64,000 nt of DNA from Lonicera japonica. Taxonomy: Eukaryota; Streptophyta; Magnoliopsida; Dipsacales; Caprifoliaceae. The number at the start of each line of letters is the position of its first letter. Positions within the stretch are counted from its first letter, which is position 1. The DNA lies in assembly GCA_021464415.1 (NCBI GenBank), contig CM038470.1, positions 40,418,099-40,482,098 of the forward strand. Reading direction: 5' to 3'. A model generated the notes under the pieces. The model had not been told where the DNA came from. It did not search any database and saw nothing but the letters and a program-made list of their open reading frames with translations. The position numbers and the translations under genes are program-made. Shown piece after piece: positions 46,040 through 57,899 of the stretch.

Positions 46040-49000
46040 ATGGGTAATTTAAGGGCTGAGATTGGGGTGGTAGTGTTACTATTCATGTGGGTTAGTTCAT
46101 CAGTAGTAGTGAATGGAATAGGGGCAAATTGGGGAACACAAGATACTCACCCACTGCCAGAATCAACTGTGGTGAAGTTGTTGAAGGATAATGGGTTCCA
46201 AAAAGTGAAGCTGTTTGATGCAGATTCAGCGACTCTGAATGCACTGGCTGGGTCTGGGTTAGAGGTTATGGTGGGGATTCCAAATGAGATGTTGCCCTCT
46301 TTGGCTAATAGTCTTGAGTCTGCTGAGAGATGGGTTCAGAAGAATGTCTCTGCTCATGTTTCTTCTAATAGTCTTAACATCAAGTATGTTCTCTCTCTAT
46401 CCTTCTTGTTTTTACTTTTTTATCAGAGATGTGCACGTTTTATTTTCATGTGCGCGTAAATTTAATTTAGTATGTTCTCTCTACTCTTTGTTTTTACCCT
46501 TTTATCGTAGACGTTGTGTGTGCACGTTTTATTTTCATGTACGCGTAAATTTAATTTAGTATGTTCTCTCTACTCGTTGTTTTTACCCTTTTATCGTAGA
46601 CGTTGTGTGTGCACGTTTTATTTTCATTCACGTAAATTTAATTTAGAATGAGAAGATATACAAATATTATGGTTCCAAATGAGATTGCAAGTTTAAAACA
46701 ATCCAAGGTTTCATCCTTTTCAAAATTAATGATATGGGGACAACAAAACCGACCAATTTAATTATTTTCAAAATTAATGATATGGGGACAAAATAAAAAT
46801 ATTGACAAACTATTTTTTTGAATACATCCATGGATTGTCATTTTTTCATTTTAGAGGTGGATTCGCAGGAGGTGATGGATAGTATTTTTCACCCGGCAAC
46901 AGAAAATTTTGACATGAAATTACCGGGTATGAGTGAACTCGTAACAGGTACAGGTTACTAGCAGATGGACCCGTTAGGCCCGTTATTTATTTAACAAATC
47001 GTATTCGGGTATATTTACAAATCTGACAACCACCTGTTAAACAAATTGTGAGTATTTTGCGTAGCCGAGAGCACCCATGTCATTTTAACCAAAAAAATTG
47101 TAAATGTAAAATTCGAAGTTTTTAATCAAGTTTTCATTTTTGGTGCTAATTTGTGCGAGATTGTGTTAATTTATTTCATATGATTAACTGGTTGCAATTG
47201 TAGAGTTCAATTTAATGATTTTAAGTTAACGGGATGGTTATCAAATCAGGTTGTGTTAATTTCAAGTTACTCTTTTCACCCGTTTATTAAACGAATCATG
47301 TAAGGATGAAACCCCTTTTCACCCGACATGAGACGGGCAAAAATCCAACCGATAGTTCGGTCTAATTTTGTCACTGAGAACCATTAAACATGGTTCGCTT
47401 GACATTGGGTTGAGTAAGAGTGACAAATTTTGTAAAGTATGTGCTAGTGCTCCAAAATTCATCATAAATATAAAGTATCCCTAAGGTATCGAAACATACT
47501 AATAAATAATTAGTTGTGAATTGAATGAACTAATGAAATTTTAATCAAGTATAATGGGAACTTGTTTAAAGTTAATGTAGCCTTAAATGTTTGAGTTTAT
47601 TAACGGTATTGGGACCGATAGAAGTAATTTAAATTGTGTGACATTAATGTATTGATTGGTTACTTAATGTCCACTCTTTTATCACTCCGTACATTAGTCA
47701 ATGCACTGGTATCAAATCATCTGAGTTACTTTTTTTAGTCCGAATCTTTAGTCCCACTAAAATTATTGTATCAAAACACAATAGCCCGGTAGATAACTTT
47801 GATTTTTAGTTAACTTTGATTAACATTTTAAACATGGAAGATAATGAAATCATATTTCATAGCATTTCAATAGTACTTATGGTATGTAATTAAGGTACAC
47901 AACCTAAGTTAGTCCTCCTGTGCAAACTGGCCCTCAAAGGGATTTGAAATAGGCTTTAGTAGGGTTTTTGAATCATGTTGGTCTTGTGAAAAGTGAATAA
48001 TGATACCATTTTCAGGCCACTGCAAAAAATAAAATAAGGAAATATTATTACCAAAACTATTTTGACTTTTGCCAAGTATTGATGCATTGAACGAAGGTAC
48101 CTTATAATATTGCATTTTCATATGTCATTGGCAATAGAGCCACCCCATAAATTATTGAAGTAAATAGTTAAAGTAATTTTTTATTAAAATTATTAAATTT
48201 TAGTTTCAATATTTCTGATATAAGCAAAAATAGACTTTTTTTGGGAAAAAGAATGAAAAGAGATAAAGGAAAAAAGAAGGCATGGAGGAATATAAATAAC
48301 TTGTGAGTGCTGCAACTTTGGTTTCTTTGTGATGAAGGGACTTTTGTAAAAGCTACCTCACTTGCTCAATATGTATTTTTCATATATATATACACTTTCT
48401 CTTTTTATTGCTGATACAGCTGAAGTGGGTGCCATCTTTTTTTGTGATTGGAATTGTAAAGGTAATGCTTTTGTTGTTACAAGAAATTAAATTGGTTTCC
48501 CCTTTTACTATATGTGAAGGAAGCTATTTGAGGATTGAAAATTGTATCAAGTGTCACCTAGTGGGCCACAAAAAAATTATCCAAAATTTGGTGTGTTTGG
48601 GGGGGCCCGGGGGTGGTGGTTGCCAAAGGCGGACCTGTGTGGGGACAAGGGGGGCAGGCGGGTCCCCTAGAATTTATTTAGCTATATATGATACTAGGTT
48701 AATTGCACGTGTAACGTGTGTAATACCGACGTATATAATTTGAGGAGAAAAGTTTAATAATAATGAAAGATGGTTTGGTAGGTAAGCAAGGGTGTAAATT
48801 GTTTCTTTGGCAGGGTTTAAATCTAGCTAAAAGCAAATTTTTTTCCAGTAGTTTTCTTGTCAGCATTTCTAATTTGCTCCCCTAGACTCAAATCTTGGGT
48901 TCAGCCCTGGCAGTTGCCAAAGTGACAAATTACCATTGGATTGATGTTTGAACAACCAACTGCTTTGTTGGTTCTAGTGCATGTTGTTCCTTTCAAAATA

Positions 49001-50613
49001 TGCTCAATTGCAGACCCTATGGGGTTGGCCTAGTGGTTCACTAGGTCCATGTGAGGGACGATCTATTTAGCAGATGTAAACATTTTGCTCTGACCTGCCT
49101 GTATAAAATCCTAGAAGCTTATATATTCCGGTAACTTTTTGTATTTATGTAACCCAAATTTCATTTTCCTTCTTGTAAACGTGCTTTTTATTTACTATAT
49201 CTCTGTCCTGAAGGTACGTTGCAGTCGGAAACGAACCATTCTTGGCTGCGTACAATGGAAGTTTCCTAGACTCAACATACCCCGCCCTCCAAAACATTCA
49301 AGCAGCCCTTATAAAAGCCGGCCTAGGCAGCCAAGTCAAAGTCACAGTCCCACTCAACGCCGACGTGTACCAGAGCTCAACGAACCTCCCATCAACCGGC
49401 GATTTCCGGCCAGACATCCATGACCTCATGATCCAAATCATCAAGTTCTTGAGCGACAACGCCGCCCCATTCACCATCAATATCTATCCCTTCATAAGTC
49501 TCTACAACGACCCCAACTTCCCCGTCGACTATGCCTTCTTCGACGGCTACTCTTCCTCCATCAACGACAATGGCCAAGTCTACAACAACGTGTTTGATGC
49601 CAATTATGACACGCTCGTGTGGTCCCTACAGAAGAATGGGTACGGGAACATGTCCATAATCGTTGGGGAAATTGGGTGGCCGACGGATGGGGATATTAAT
49701 GCGAATATAAAGTATGCCCAAAGGTTCAATCAAGGGTTCATGTCCCATGTCGCCAAGGGTAATGTTGAGGAAGTTCATTACTTCAATAACTTTTTGCTTT
49801 ATTTCATTTTATTTTCTGGTAGTGATACATGTACCAACTTAAATGAATAACTAATAGCCCATGTGATGCGTTAGAAAGTGCATTCATTAGTCTTTCAAGC
49901 AAACCCCACAATGTTTGCAATGCACTTTCTCATATATTATTTGGGCTATTAAGTTGATCATTTAAGTTGGTACATCTATCATTACTCTTTATTTTAAATT
50001 TAGTTTGGCTGGGTATCTATTTTTTTATCATGTTAATTTCCCAGCAGGAACCCCAATGAGGCCAGGCCCTGTTGATGCCTACTTGTTTAGCCTCATAGAC
50101 GAGGATGCCAAGAGCATTCAACCGGGCAACTTCGAGCGCCACTGGGGAGTATTCAACTATGATGGGACCCCCAAGTACAATCTTAGAATAGGCACAACGA
50201 ACTCAGGTGGTTTAGCACTGGCAAGTGGGATCCGGTACCTGCCCCGTCGTTGGTGCGTGCTTTCAGATTCAGCTAGCCTTGATAACCCTCAAATCGGCAA
50301 TAGTGTGAGCTATGCGTGTGCCAATGCTGACTGCACGGCTCTCGGGTACGGTACTTCGTGCTCGAATTTGGACGCGAAGGGTAACATTTCGTATGCGTTC
50401 AACAGCTACTACCAGCAGAACAACCAGCTTGACAGTGCGTGCGCGTTTCCAAACCTCTCCGTTATAACAAATACTGACCCATCTGTCGGTGACTGCAAGT
50501 TCAAAATCATGATCCAAACGATTAGTTCGCGTTCGAACTTGAGTAGTGGATCTTTCAAAAATTGTATTGGTATGGTGCCTTTTGTGTTTATGCTGCTGTT
50601 AATAGTTATTTAA
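46040..50613 (+). CDS. Glucan endo-1,3-beta-D-glucosidase, GH17 with X8/CBM43 and GPI signal
   Basis: Three exons: 46040-46383, 49214-49758 and 50048-50613 (1455 nt, 484 aa). Introns are 2830 and 289 bp with GT-AG borders; both joins keep the frame in conserved motifs ([13 protein letters not shown] and HVAKG/TPMRPG). It hydrolyses beta-1,3-glucan (callose) at the cell surface or plasmodesmata. Seen: signal peptide about 1-26, mature start IGANWG, GH17 domain about 27-345 with acid/base Glu122 in VGNEP and nucleophile Glu267 in [11 protein letters not shown]. An X8 domain at about 364-450 has six Cys (366, 387, 392, 401, 428, 446). A Ser-rich stretch and hydrophobic tail 470-484 fit a GPI anchor. 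It resembles the Arabidopsis glucosidase 5/6 type (from memory). ATG 46040 is chosen as the first Met before the signal peptide. No defects seen, so probably functional. Confidence 0.95.
46384..46647 (+). repeat. Tandem triplication at the intron 1 donor
   Basis: Three units of about 86-89 bp start at 46384, 46470 and 46559. Each begins GTATGTTCTCTC, followed by a TTTTTAC.CTTTTAT part, TGTGCACGTTTTATTTTCAT and CGTAAATTTAATTTA. Unit 1 starts exactly at the real 5' splice site, so units 2 and 3 carry copies of a donor-like GTATGT. Confidence 0.85.
46648..48618 (+). other. Rest of glucanase intron 1, no gene seen
   Basis: AT-rich intron sequence. A short direct duplication of CAAAATTAATGATATGGGGA occurs near 46722 and 46770. 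The region 46850-47350 has ACCCG-type motifs (CACCCGGCAAC, CACCCGTTTATT) that may be old transposon sequence. No frame looks coding. Confidence 0.45.
48619..48922. mobile_element. MITE-like insertion in intron 1
   Basis: A 10-bp direct repeat GTTGCCAAAG stands at 48619-48628 and 48913-48922. The segment between begins AGGCGGACCTG and ends CAGCCCTGGCA, imperfect inverted ends of the CAGGG(G)CGGACC type common in small plant hAT-like elements. About 285 bp, non-coding. The 8-10-bp duplication fits hAT or Mutator. Confidence 0.5.
49823..49981. mobile_element. 159-bp foldback MITE in intron 2
   Basis: Ends TGATACATGTACCAACTTAA and (reverse complement) TGATAGATGTACCAACTTAA. The arms pair for about 66 bp, including AATAGCCCA/TGGGCTATT and GAAAGTGCATT/AATGCACTTTC (two small bulges), with a short loop near 49905. 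It fills more than half of the 289-bp intron without touching the splice sites. Target duplication not resolved. Confidence 0.75.
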
Positions 50614-50840
50614 ATAAATTATACCCAAGGGGATTTTATCCTTCTTCATTGTGATAGATGAAGTAGTATATACATATTATGCTTTTGATGTAGCATTTAT
50701 AGGGTTTTATTAAACTTTTCATACCAATTACATAGTGGAAGATTTATATGTCAATAGTTTTATTGGTATGTGTTTGTTTTAATTAAATTTATCATGTGTA
50801 AGCTCTTGGTTGTACATTATTGAAATAAATATATACAAAA
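50614..50840 (+). other. 3' untranslated region of the glucanase gene
   Basis: AATAAA at 50824-50829 is a candidate poly(A) signal, about 210 bp after the stop. An earlier overlapping AATAAA at 50614 is too close to the stop to be the main signal. The actual end is not determinable from sequence. Confidence 0.35.
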
Positions 50841-52429
50841 GCAAAATATTAGATGTCTCTTTGTACATTCAATTCCTAGCTAATGGTCTATTTTAAAGAC
50901 TTGGGTACCTGGCTAAGGGTCTAATTTTTAACTTTAGTACCTACCATGTTCAAATATTAGACTTAGCTACTAGCTCCCTTAAAGCTGTCAATAATCAAAC
51001 AGAATTGGACTAAGCTGAGTTAAACTAATTAACTAAAACATAATTTGATAGTGTTAGAAATAAATTACTTGACCAAAGGCAGAAGTCAAAGGAAGTGTAC
51101 CTCTTGTCATGCATGGATTCTGATTTGGTTACCGTCGAAACCTCGTGTTATATTGTCTAGCAGATTATATCTATCAATCACACAAATCAAACGTACAACA
51201 CTAGGAAATAACGAGGTGTACATATTTTCCTATGACTAATCATCACAACTAACTGACAGTGTTTCACTATACCAAAATGAAGTTTATATACCCTTGACAG
51301 ATTTACAAGTTCCACTCCACACAAAACAAGCTGGAGTTTCCACCTTCTTTATCAATGAATCCTCAGTGCAGCTTAGACCGGTAGTGCTTTCCTACGCTCC
51401 ATGCCTGGATTACTTTGATATCTACCTAACATGCTAAATATGCATGTCCACTATGGTACATATATACTAGGTCATACATTAAACTTCCAACCATAAAGGC
51501 ATAATATACTATTGAAAACAAGAACGAATTTACCAAACGAACAGCAATTGGGAACACCGGGTTGAGCCGCGGACTAGGTTGCTCTCTTTAAGACGTTTCG
51601 CGGCTCTACTTGGGCCACGCCATCCCCATGGTTATTTTTGAATGGCCACGCCATCCCCAGGATATAACAAGCCCAGATAATCCCTCTGTCTTGATTTTTG
51701 TTGCACGGTGGGAAATCGGAATTCTAACTCCCTTTATAACTAGGCCGGAATTGGTAAACTATTCCTGCCGGAAGCAAAAAAAAATTTGGAAGATTTTTTT
51801 CAGAGAATGTATTCGACCATCGTGAATTTCTTTTTTGTGTATCTTTTCGAAGAGAAACGAAAATATTATTAAAGAAAAATTAATTTCGCACCGTTGCATT
51901 GAGGGAGAGAAAGATGTAACAGTTGAGAAGATGGGAGTTATCCACAAAACAAATTTTTCAAAACTTCGAAATTCAAAATGAAATAATTTTATTATTTTTA
52001 ATAAAATTTTCCAAAAGTATTTTGTCTAAAATGATAATATCTAAGCCCAAGCCCAGGTCGACATGCGTTATGAACCACACTATCTAAGTCCTCACCCAAT
52101 AACACAAAAGTCTAATGTCCAAAGGGCTTAATCCCTTAGGCAAATTCTCCTTTATAAAAGACCCATAAAAGGTTTTATTCCTCTCCTATGTGGGACTTAG
52201 GAAAACACATGAATGTTTTCTTGGTGTTTTGCTTTGGTTTTTTTTTCTTTTCTTCTTCTCCCATTTTTTCAAATACACAATAAACTTCAACAGATACTTT
52301 TGCCGTTTGTTCCCTTTCAAGATTAGTTCGTGGACATTGATCAAAATTAAATTTACTACCCCTTAAAATAGGTGCCATTCCAGATGCACAATTTTGCATT
52401 CTAAATCTCTTTAAAAAATTCATTTATGT
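50841..52429. other. Intergenic DNA, possibly old LTR/TRIM fragments
   Basis: No gene recognised. At 52180-52200 CTCCTATGTGGGACTTAGG resembles a motif common in plant LTRs and TRIMs, and 51540-51640 has a GC-rich block unlike its surroundings. Neither has clear ends. The minus-strand frame at 52175-52423 is not a known protein. Confidence 0.35.
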
Positions 52430-53505
52430 AGGCCTTCTGAGACAATCAATAGACCTTGAGATATGTCTCTGTGAATCATTATGCCAATAACATAAGAGGC
52501 ATTACCCATATCCTTCATATGAAAATTTTGCAAGAAAAGGGGTTCTTTACCTCTCGCTTAACAAGCTTATGTCATTACAAGCAAGTAGAATATAATTCAC
52601 ATAAAAAAATGAATTTGCTTCTACTGCCCTTAGGTATATACAATGATCCATAGTGTACTATGTAAAACCAAAAGAAGATATTACATCATGAGTTTTATAT
52701 ACCATTAACGGGAGGCTTGATTTAGTCCATATATGGTTTACTTTACCAAATAAAAGACTTTCCTTCAATTAGATCCTATAGTTCAATTTGAGTCTCTTTT
52801 GGTCTTATAGACCCACTTACAGCCTAACAATCCGTTTGGATTGAAAGGGAAGGATGGAAAGGAAATAGTTAATTAGGAGGGGAAGTAATGGAATATAATG
52901 GAAATGAATGAGTTTAATTTTATTATTGTTTGGATAGCTAAGGATGGAAAAGAATGTAATGAAAATAAATATTGTTTGGATAGAAAAAAGAAAAGAAAGA
53001 AAATGAATGTGATTTAATATATTATTAACAAATTAGGGTTAAATTTGGAAAAACGTGAAAAAATCATTAAAAAATTTTCCTTTCCCTCCCAATCCTCCCA
53101 ATATTGGAAGGAAACAAAATAAATGAATAGAAAGGATTGACATTTCCTCTTAATCCCTCCGTTTCCTCTCCACTCCCTCTTATAAATATATTCAAACGAG
53201 TAAAATACAATCCTTCCTCGTCTTTTCCTTTCTTTTCCTTCTCATTCCCTCAATCCAAATGGGCTGTAAGGCTTTGACTCCCTTTGATAATTCAACTAGA
53301 TCCTATACTTGATTGTTAGCCATAGAGTTCATCACATCTTTTATAGCATTATACCAAAAATGTGGATGTACCTCCGCTTAAAGCTTGTGAAAACGTAGTC
53401 GGATCATCCTCAACTACAATATCATAGTCTGACTCTTTTAAGTAAACAACATAGTGTAGACATGCCATTCGAAAATCATCCATAATGTCTAGAAACGGAC
53501 ATACT
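52430..53505 (-). pseudogene. Fragment of a copia reverse transcriptase, split by a MITE
   Basis: On the minus strand, from about 53500 down, the sequence reads as copia RT: WYDAIKDVMNSMANNQVWDLVEL, cut here to its first part (AIKDVMNSMANNQVWDL). Then, across the MITE, GCKWVYKTKRD comes in another frame. Further down RHDISRS-like and linker segments (about 52440-52560) follow the same order. Stops and shifts are present and YVDD is lost. No LTRs found. An isolated, old copia relic unrelated to Copia-1 to -3 by position. Confidence 0.72.
52828..53266. mobile_element. Tourist-like (PIF/Harbinger) MITE, 439 bp
   Basis: Inserted in the RT fragment. TAA duplications lie at 52825-52827 and 53267-53269. 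Terminal repeats CAATCCGTTTGGATTGA and (reverse complement) CAGCCCATTTGGATTGA, then GGAA-rich subterminal parts on the left and TTCC-rich on the right. The interrupted RT codons confirm the borders within a few bases. The 3-bp TAA duplication is the PIF/Harbinger type. Confidence 0.8.
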
Positions 53506-54636
53506 TATGCGTTATGGTTATATATTGAGTATATGTGCATTTTCCAGTCACCAAATCACTTTCCAAGAGTTCGTGGAAAAAAATCTTCAAGTTTAGTAAA
53601 TGACCGACACGGCTCATTTAGATCACTAGAGATAATCCACACGGCTCCTCTCCACTTTAGTTATAAAACTGGTTAAAAACACACGTTCTTCAATCCTGAG
53701 GAGATGATCCACGAGGATCATCCCCTCTCACACAACGAGTTGCATGGTTCATTGCTGATGATCCGCACGGATCATTGTCATGAGGGAAACGATCTCCAAA
53801 CAACCATTTCTATTTCTCACACTTTCCTATTACATTTCCTTATTCTTTTACATCTCCTCATTTCCCTTCAATTCACAAAACTAGGGACAAGTTCGAACTG
53901 GGCTGGATCCGGACAATTTGACCTTCGAAAAGTTAGATTCCTAGATCCAAAGTTTTTTGGACACAGAAATGAACTGCACAGTTCATCCGAAAAATCAAGG
54001 TGTTGAAGTCATATTTTTGATACCATTCATTCGTATAAATTTTACTACATCTCACAATTATTTAGTCTCTTCATTGTATTATTCACGAAAAATAAAATCA
54101 TTCACGTCCGATTAATGTATATAAATTTAATTGTAATTTGGTCTCATCAAACACTACTTATCCCTTTTTCACATATTCTAAATTGAATCCAACAAGTTAA
54201 ATTGTTGAATTAAAATAGGCATTTAATAAAATGAATTATTTTTGGCATTAAACATATTTAATTGATATAATTTAATTGGCATGAACATATATTATGAATC
54301 AATTAAATATAGAGATAAACCTATCCTAACATGGTTGCAATTGACAAAACATAACTAAATAAATTGAGTACTTTTTCGAAGAGGCAAAACAAATTGAAGA
54401 TAAATTGCAACTCTCGTACGTACACTCTGGAAAGAACAATAATTGAGAACAAACGAAAGGAAAACAAAAAAAGTCGAGAAGAGAGAGTGCACGACTTAAA
54501 CCCCTTATCGAATGTCAAGTGTCTTGTAACTTATTGTCGTTCACATTGTTCTCATTACAAGATGGTCATGCGTTCAATCCACAAAGATATTATTGAAACC
54601 TTTGTACTGTCCACCCGTTTCTACTATTAATTATTA
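53506..54636. other. Intergenic DNA without recognised features
   Basis: GATCC-rich short motifs (GATGATCC, CACGG.TCAT) recur between 53600 and 53790. Frames at 53485-53676, 53704-54006 and 54364-54630 are compositional and match no family I know. Confidence 0.4.
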
Positions 54637-55024
54637 GGACTTGGTTCCTCTCCATTACCTTTCGGTCCAATTCCGTCCTAGGGGGTCTAGTTCGAGGACT
54701 AAATGGATGATTTTTTTCATAAAACTTGGTAGAGATGATCTCTATGATGAGTAGATCATTTCCACAAAATTTCGTTAGAAGATTCAATCTAGAAATGTGT
54801 GAGGTGATAATTTAAAATTTGAATGATTGAAAATGAATAAATGCATCAAATTTTTACTACGCTTACTTCCAATTTGAATTTTATGATGAAATTTTGTGGA
54901 TATGATTTACTCATTATAAAGATCATCTCTACCAAATTTCATGAAATAATTCATCCGTTTAGCCCTCGAATTAAACCCTTTAGATGAAATTGGATCAAAG
55001 GGGTAATGGAGAGGAACCAAGTCC
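54637..55024. mobile_element. Foldback MITE, family M, copy 1
   Basis: The two halves pair along almost the whole 388 bp: GGACTTGGTTCCTCTCCATT at the left and its reverse complement at the right end, with AAATTT..TAGAGATGATCT and GATCATTTCC inside. Copy 2 (56392-56783) is the same family. Flanks show no clear duplication here. Non-coding. Confidence 0.8.
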
Positions 55025-56391
55025 TTTATTGTGGTAGTAATCATTGTTCGTATAAAAAAACATGTCTATAAAATTTGGGGGCCATGTTTCGGTTCTTACC
55101 TTTATTTGCGGACAATAAAAGGACCCAAATTTAAAGTTAGAATTATAAAAGCTCAACTAATAAAAGATGTGAAGATCAATATCAACCAAGATTTTATTTC
55201 CACGTTTATTTTTATTTTTTTATCTTTCCAAAATAATTATAACACTTTCCACTAGCCCACTACTAATCGAATCGATTCATTACATCTCTCACTTTGTCTT
55301 TTCCTAACTGTTGCTGAATACCCATAATTCTTTCTTTTTTAAGGAATTTTTTTTTATTCTTTCTCACTCTTCTTTCTTTTAGATTTATTATATTTTGTCT
55401 TTTTTTTTTTTTTTTTTTTGCATTACATTTTTTTTATTCTTTAAAAAACTGAAGTGATAAAATTTTTTGATATAATTATTTACATTATCAAATAAAAAAA
55501 TTGCCTCGTTTTAAATTTTGACGCAGGACCCTACAAATTATAGGACGGGGCCCAGTTGGTGGCTTATTGAATGGGCAGGGTTTGGCCCCAATTATTTTGG
55601 GCCTTTTGACACAATAACCAAATAGGCTGCTGCAAAAGTTACTCATATGTTTGGCCCACGCTTGCTTTAGCCTTTGGCAGCTCGGCAAAACCTCTTCACT
55701 TGTAACTTTAATGAGCTTCCTATGTTCATATTTCTTTTGTGTTCCAAGGAAAAAAAAATTCATATTTCTTTGCGCATAATCACCATTTTGCATTTTTCAC
55801 TATCCCCTTTTTCTTATTTTAAAAAAATTTAGTGCCAATTTCTCCCATTCATCTCCATCACTTGCGAAATAAAAATATATTAAAAAAAACCACAAAAATA
55901 ATATAAATAATAGTTCACCAAATACTATTGTGTATTATTTTATTCTCGATGGTTTTATGATTGTTCTATAAGTGTATTTTGTATTTTATTTGTTGCCTTT
56001 TTAGTTGTTTTGCCGATGTATCTTGTATCATTCGTTATTCTTTATTTTTGATTCTTTATTTGGTGCGATTATTACTTTGTACGTTGATGTGGGGTACAAA
56101 GATTTACTTTCTCGCAAATAAAGGGAGAAAAATTCAAGAATCAAATTATAAAATCAATTCAAATCAAAACAAGAGCAATGCACACATCATTAGCATCTTT
56201 ATCTGTCCTCAGGACTACATACCTCTTTCCGCTCTGGAGATCTAATTAATGGGATGGGTCTGGCTTTGAAGTGCGGCAACTTCCTAAGAGTCTAATCCTC
56301 ACTCTCCATAGCCTTGCAAGTTGCACCTATGAATGACATTATGATTGAGGTGATGATTCTTCGTGTACGAGTTAATTACATACATCAGATC
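55025..56391. other. Intergenic DNA without recognised features
   Basis: Contains a run of about 22 T (55399-55420) and GC-richer sequence at 55500-55700. Frames at 55488-55793 (minus) and 55961-56245 (plus) match nothing I know. Confidence 0.4.
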
Positions 56392-56783
56392 GAACTTGAC
56401 TCCTTTCTATTATACCTTCTATCTAATTTAGTTTAATGGAGTTTAGTTAAAGGGTTAAAAGGATGATTTTTTTTTCACAAAATTTGGTGAAGATGACCTC
56501 TACAATAAGTAGATCATTTCCACAAAATTTCATCAAAAAATTCAAGCCGGAAGTAGGTGTATTAAAATTTTAATACATATATTCATTTTCGACCATTAAA
56601 ACTTTTAAAGATCATCTCACCTACTTTCGGTTTGAATGTTTTGATGAAATTTTATAGAAATAATCTACTCATTGCAGAGATCATCTCCACCAAATTTCGT
56701 GAAAAAATTCATCCGTTAATACCTCCAATTAAATTCGATTGAACGAAATTAGATAGAAGGTGTAATGGAGGGGAGTTAAATCC
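56392..56783. mobile_element. Foldback MITE, family M, copy 2 (Mutator-like)
   Basis: Ends GAACTTGACTCC and (reverse complement) GGGATTTAACTCC, with arms pairing over nearly the full 392 bp, homologous to 54637-55024. A 9-bp target duplication with one mismatch, CATCAGATC (56383-56391) and CATCAGTTC (56784-56792), points to the Mutator superfamily. Confidence 0.8.
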
Positions 56784-56792
56784 CATCAGTTC

Positions 56793-57899
56793 ATGCCTAA
56801 AAATTGGTATAATTTATCCTATTAATTTATTTGTTGGACAGCACAATGAAACATGGTTAAAATCCTAGCTGTAGCATGTATTTTTCCTGCTTTATTTTAG
56901 AGCAGCTTGGTCCCTTAATGGCCCAGTCCAAGCAGCCCACGAAATTAAGAGCCGACTGATTAATAACATTCACGCCCAGCCATCCGAGAGGAGGGGCACG
57001 GGGGCTCCCTGTTCTCTTTATTTTGTATTTTGTTTAATTAAATTGAAAAATTTAAAGATTTGGAACTTTAATCTTATTTCTCAATTAATTTTATGTGAAG
57101 TAAGTTTTATTTAATTTATTATTTAATTATCTACATCCTAGTGTAAATTTATACTAAGGTTAGGATAAATATTATTCATGTTAATTGGCTCTATTAATTT
57201 AATGCTTTCACGTTAAAATAATTTTTGGTATTGGATGCTATTTTAATTGATAAAAGTAAATTTGGATTCTCATTATGATCATTTGTTGAGATCGGATATA
57301 GGTTGTGTTTTGACTTTATACATAAGTTTGATTATGGAAGAATTACGATTCGGTTTTATTAATTAATTGAATTTTATTGATTTTATTTTATTTTTCATCA
57401 ATAATAGAGTCAAGAGACTAAATTATTGCGAAATAAGAGTAGAGTTTATGCGCATGAATACCTCAGAAGATGATATTAAATATATGAGTCTAAAACTCTA
57501 CTAAATTGTTATTTGATATTTATTTGATATTTTTATTTAATCTACCATAAATTTCAAATTTCTTAGTTAGATTAGAAGTTAATTAAAATTAGTGAATTAA
57601 AAAATATACGTTCCATCTCTTCAAGTCCCTTGGCTTCGACCTCACACTTACCCTACCTATATTACCTGTTAATTCATCACTTGCGAATAATTAAAACATT
57701 CACAACAATGCTTAGGAGGGAACTTTATTTGTGACCAATTGTATTGCCTTATAGAGTAGTCTAACTTGTGGGGTACACCTACACTATTTTGAAAAATGGC
57801 ACTTAGGACATTATTTTCCATACGGTGTTGTATACAAGGGAATTCGAGGTGAGTCGAACCTTTGACTAAAAAAAAGTTAAGTAATATATGTCAATTTTA
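56793..57899. other. Intergenic DNA, possible Ty3/gypsy relic
   Basis: The stretch 57610-57700 (GTTCCATCTCTTCAAGTCCC, then CTTCGACCTCACACTTACCC) resembles a block found in some plant Ty3/gypsy elements. This is recalled, not tested. No LTR or coding frame is visible. Confidence 0.3.

Noticed and set aside
46040..46459. Single-exon 140-aa protein reading through the intron 1 donor
   Set aside because: Homology to GH17 stops exactly at the GTATGT donor and resumes at 49214 in frame.
49021..49130. tRNA-derived SINE (GTTGGCCTAGTGGTT resembles a box A)
   Set aside because: No convincing box B or 3' tail, and no flanking direct repeats were found.
49139..49423. Overlapping 94-codon frame (and minus-strand frames at 49298-49577)
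   Set aside because: Shadows of glucanase exon 2 in other frames; Pro/Arg-rich or otherwise compositional.
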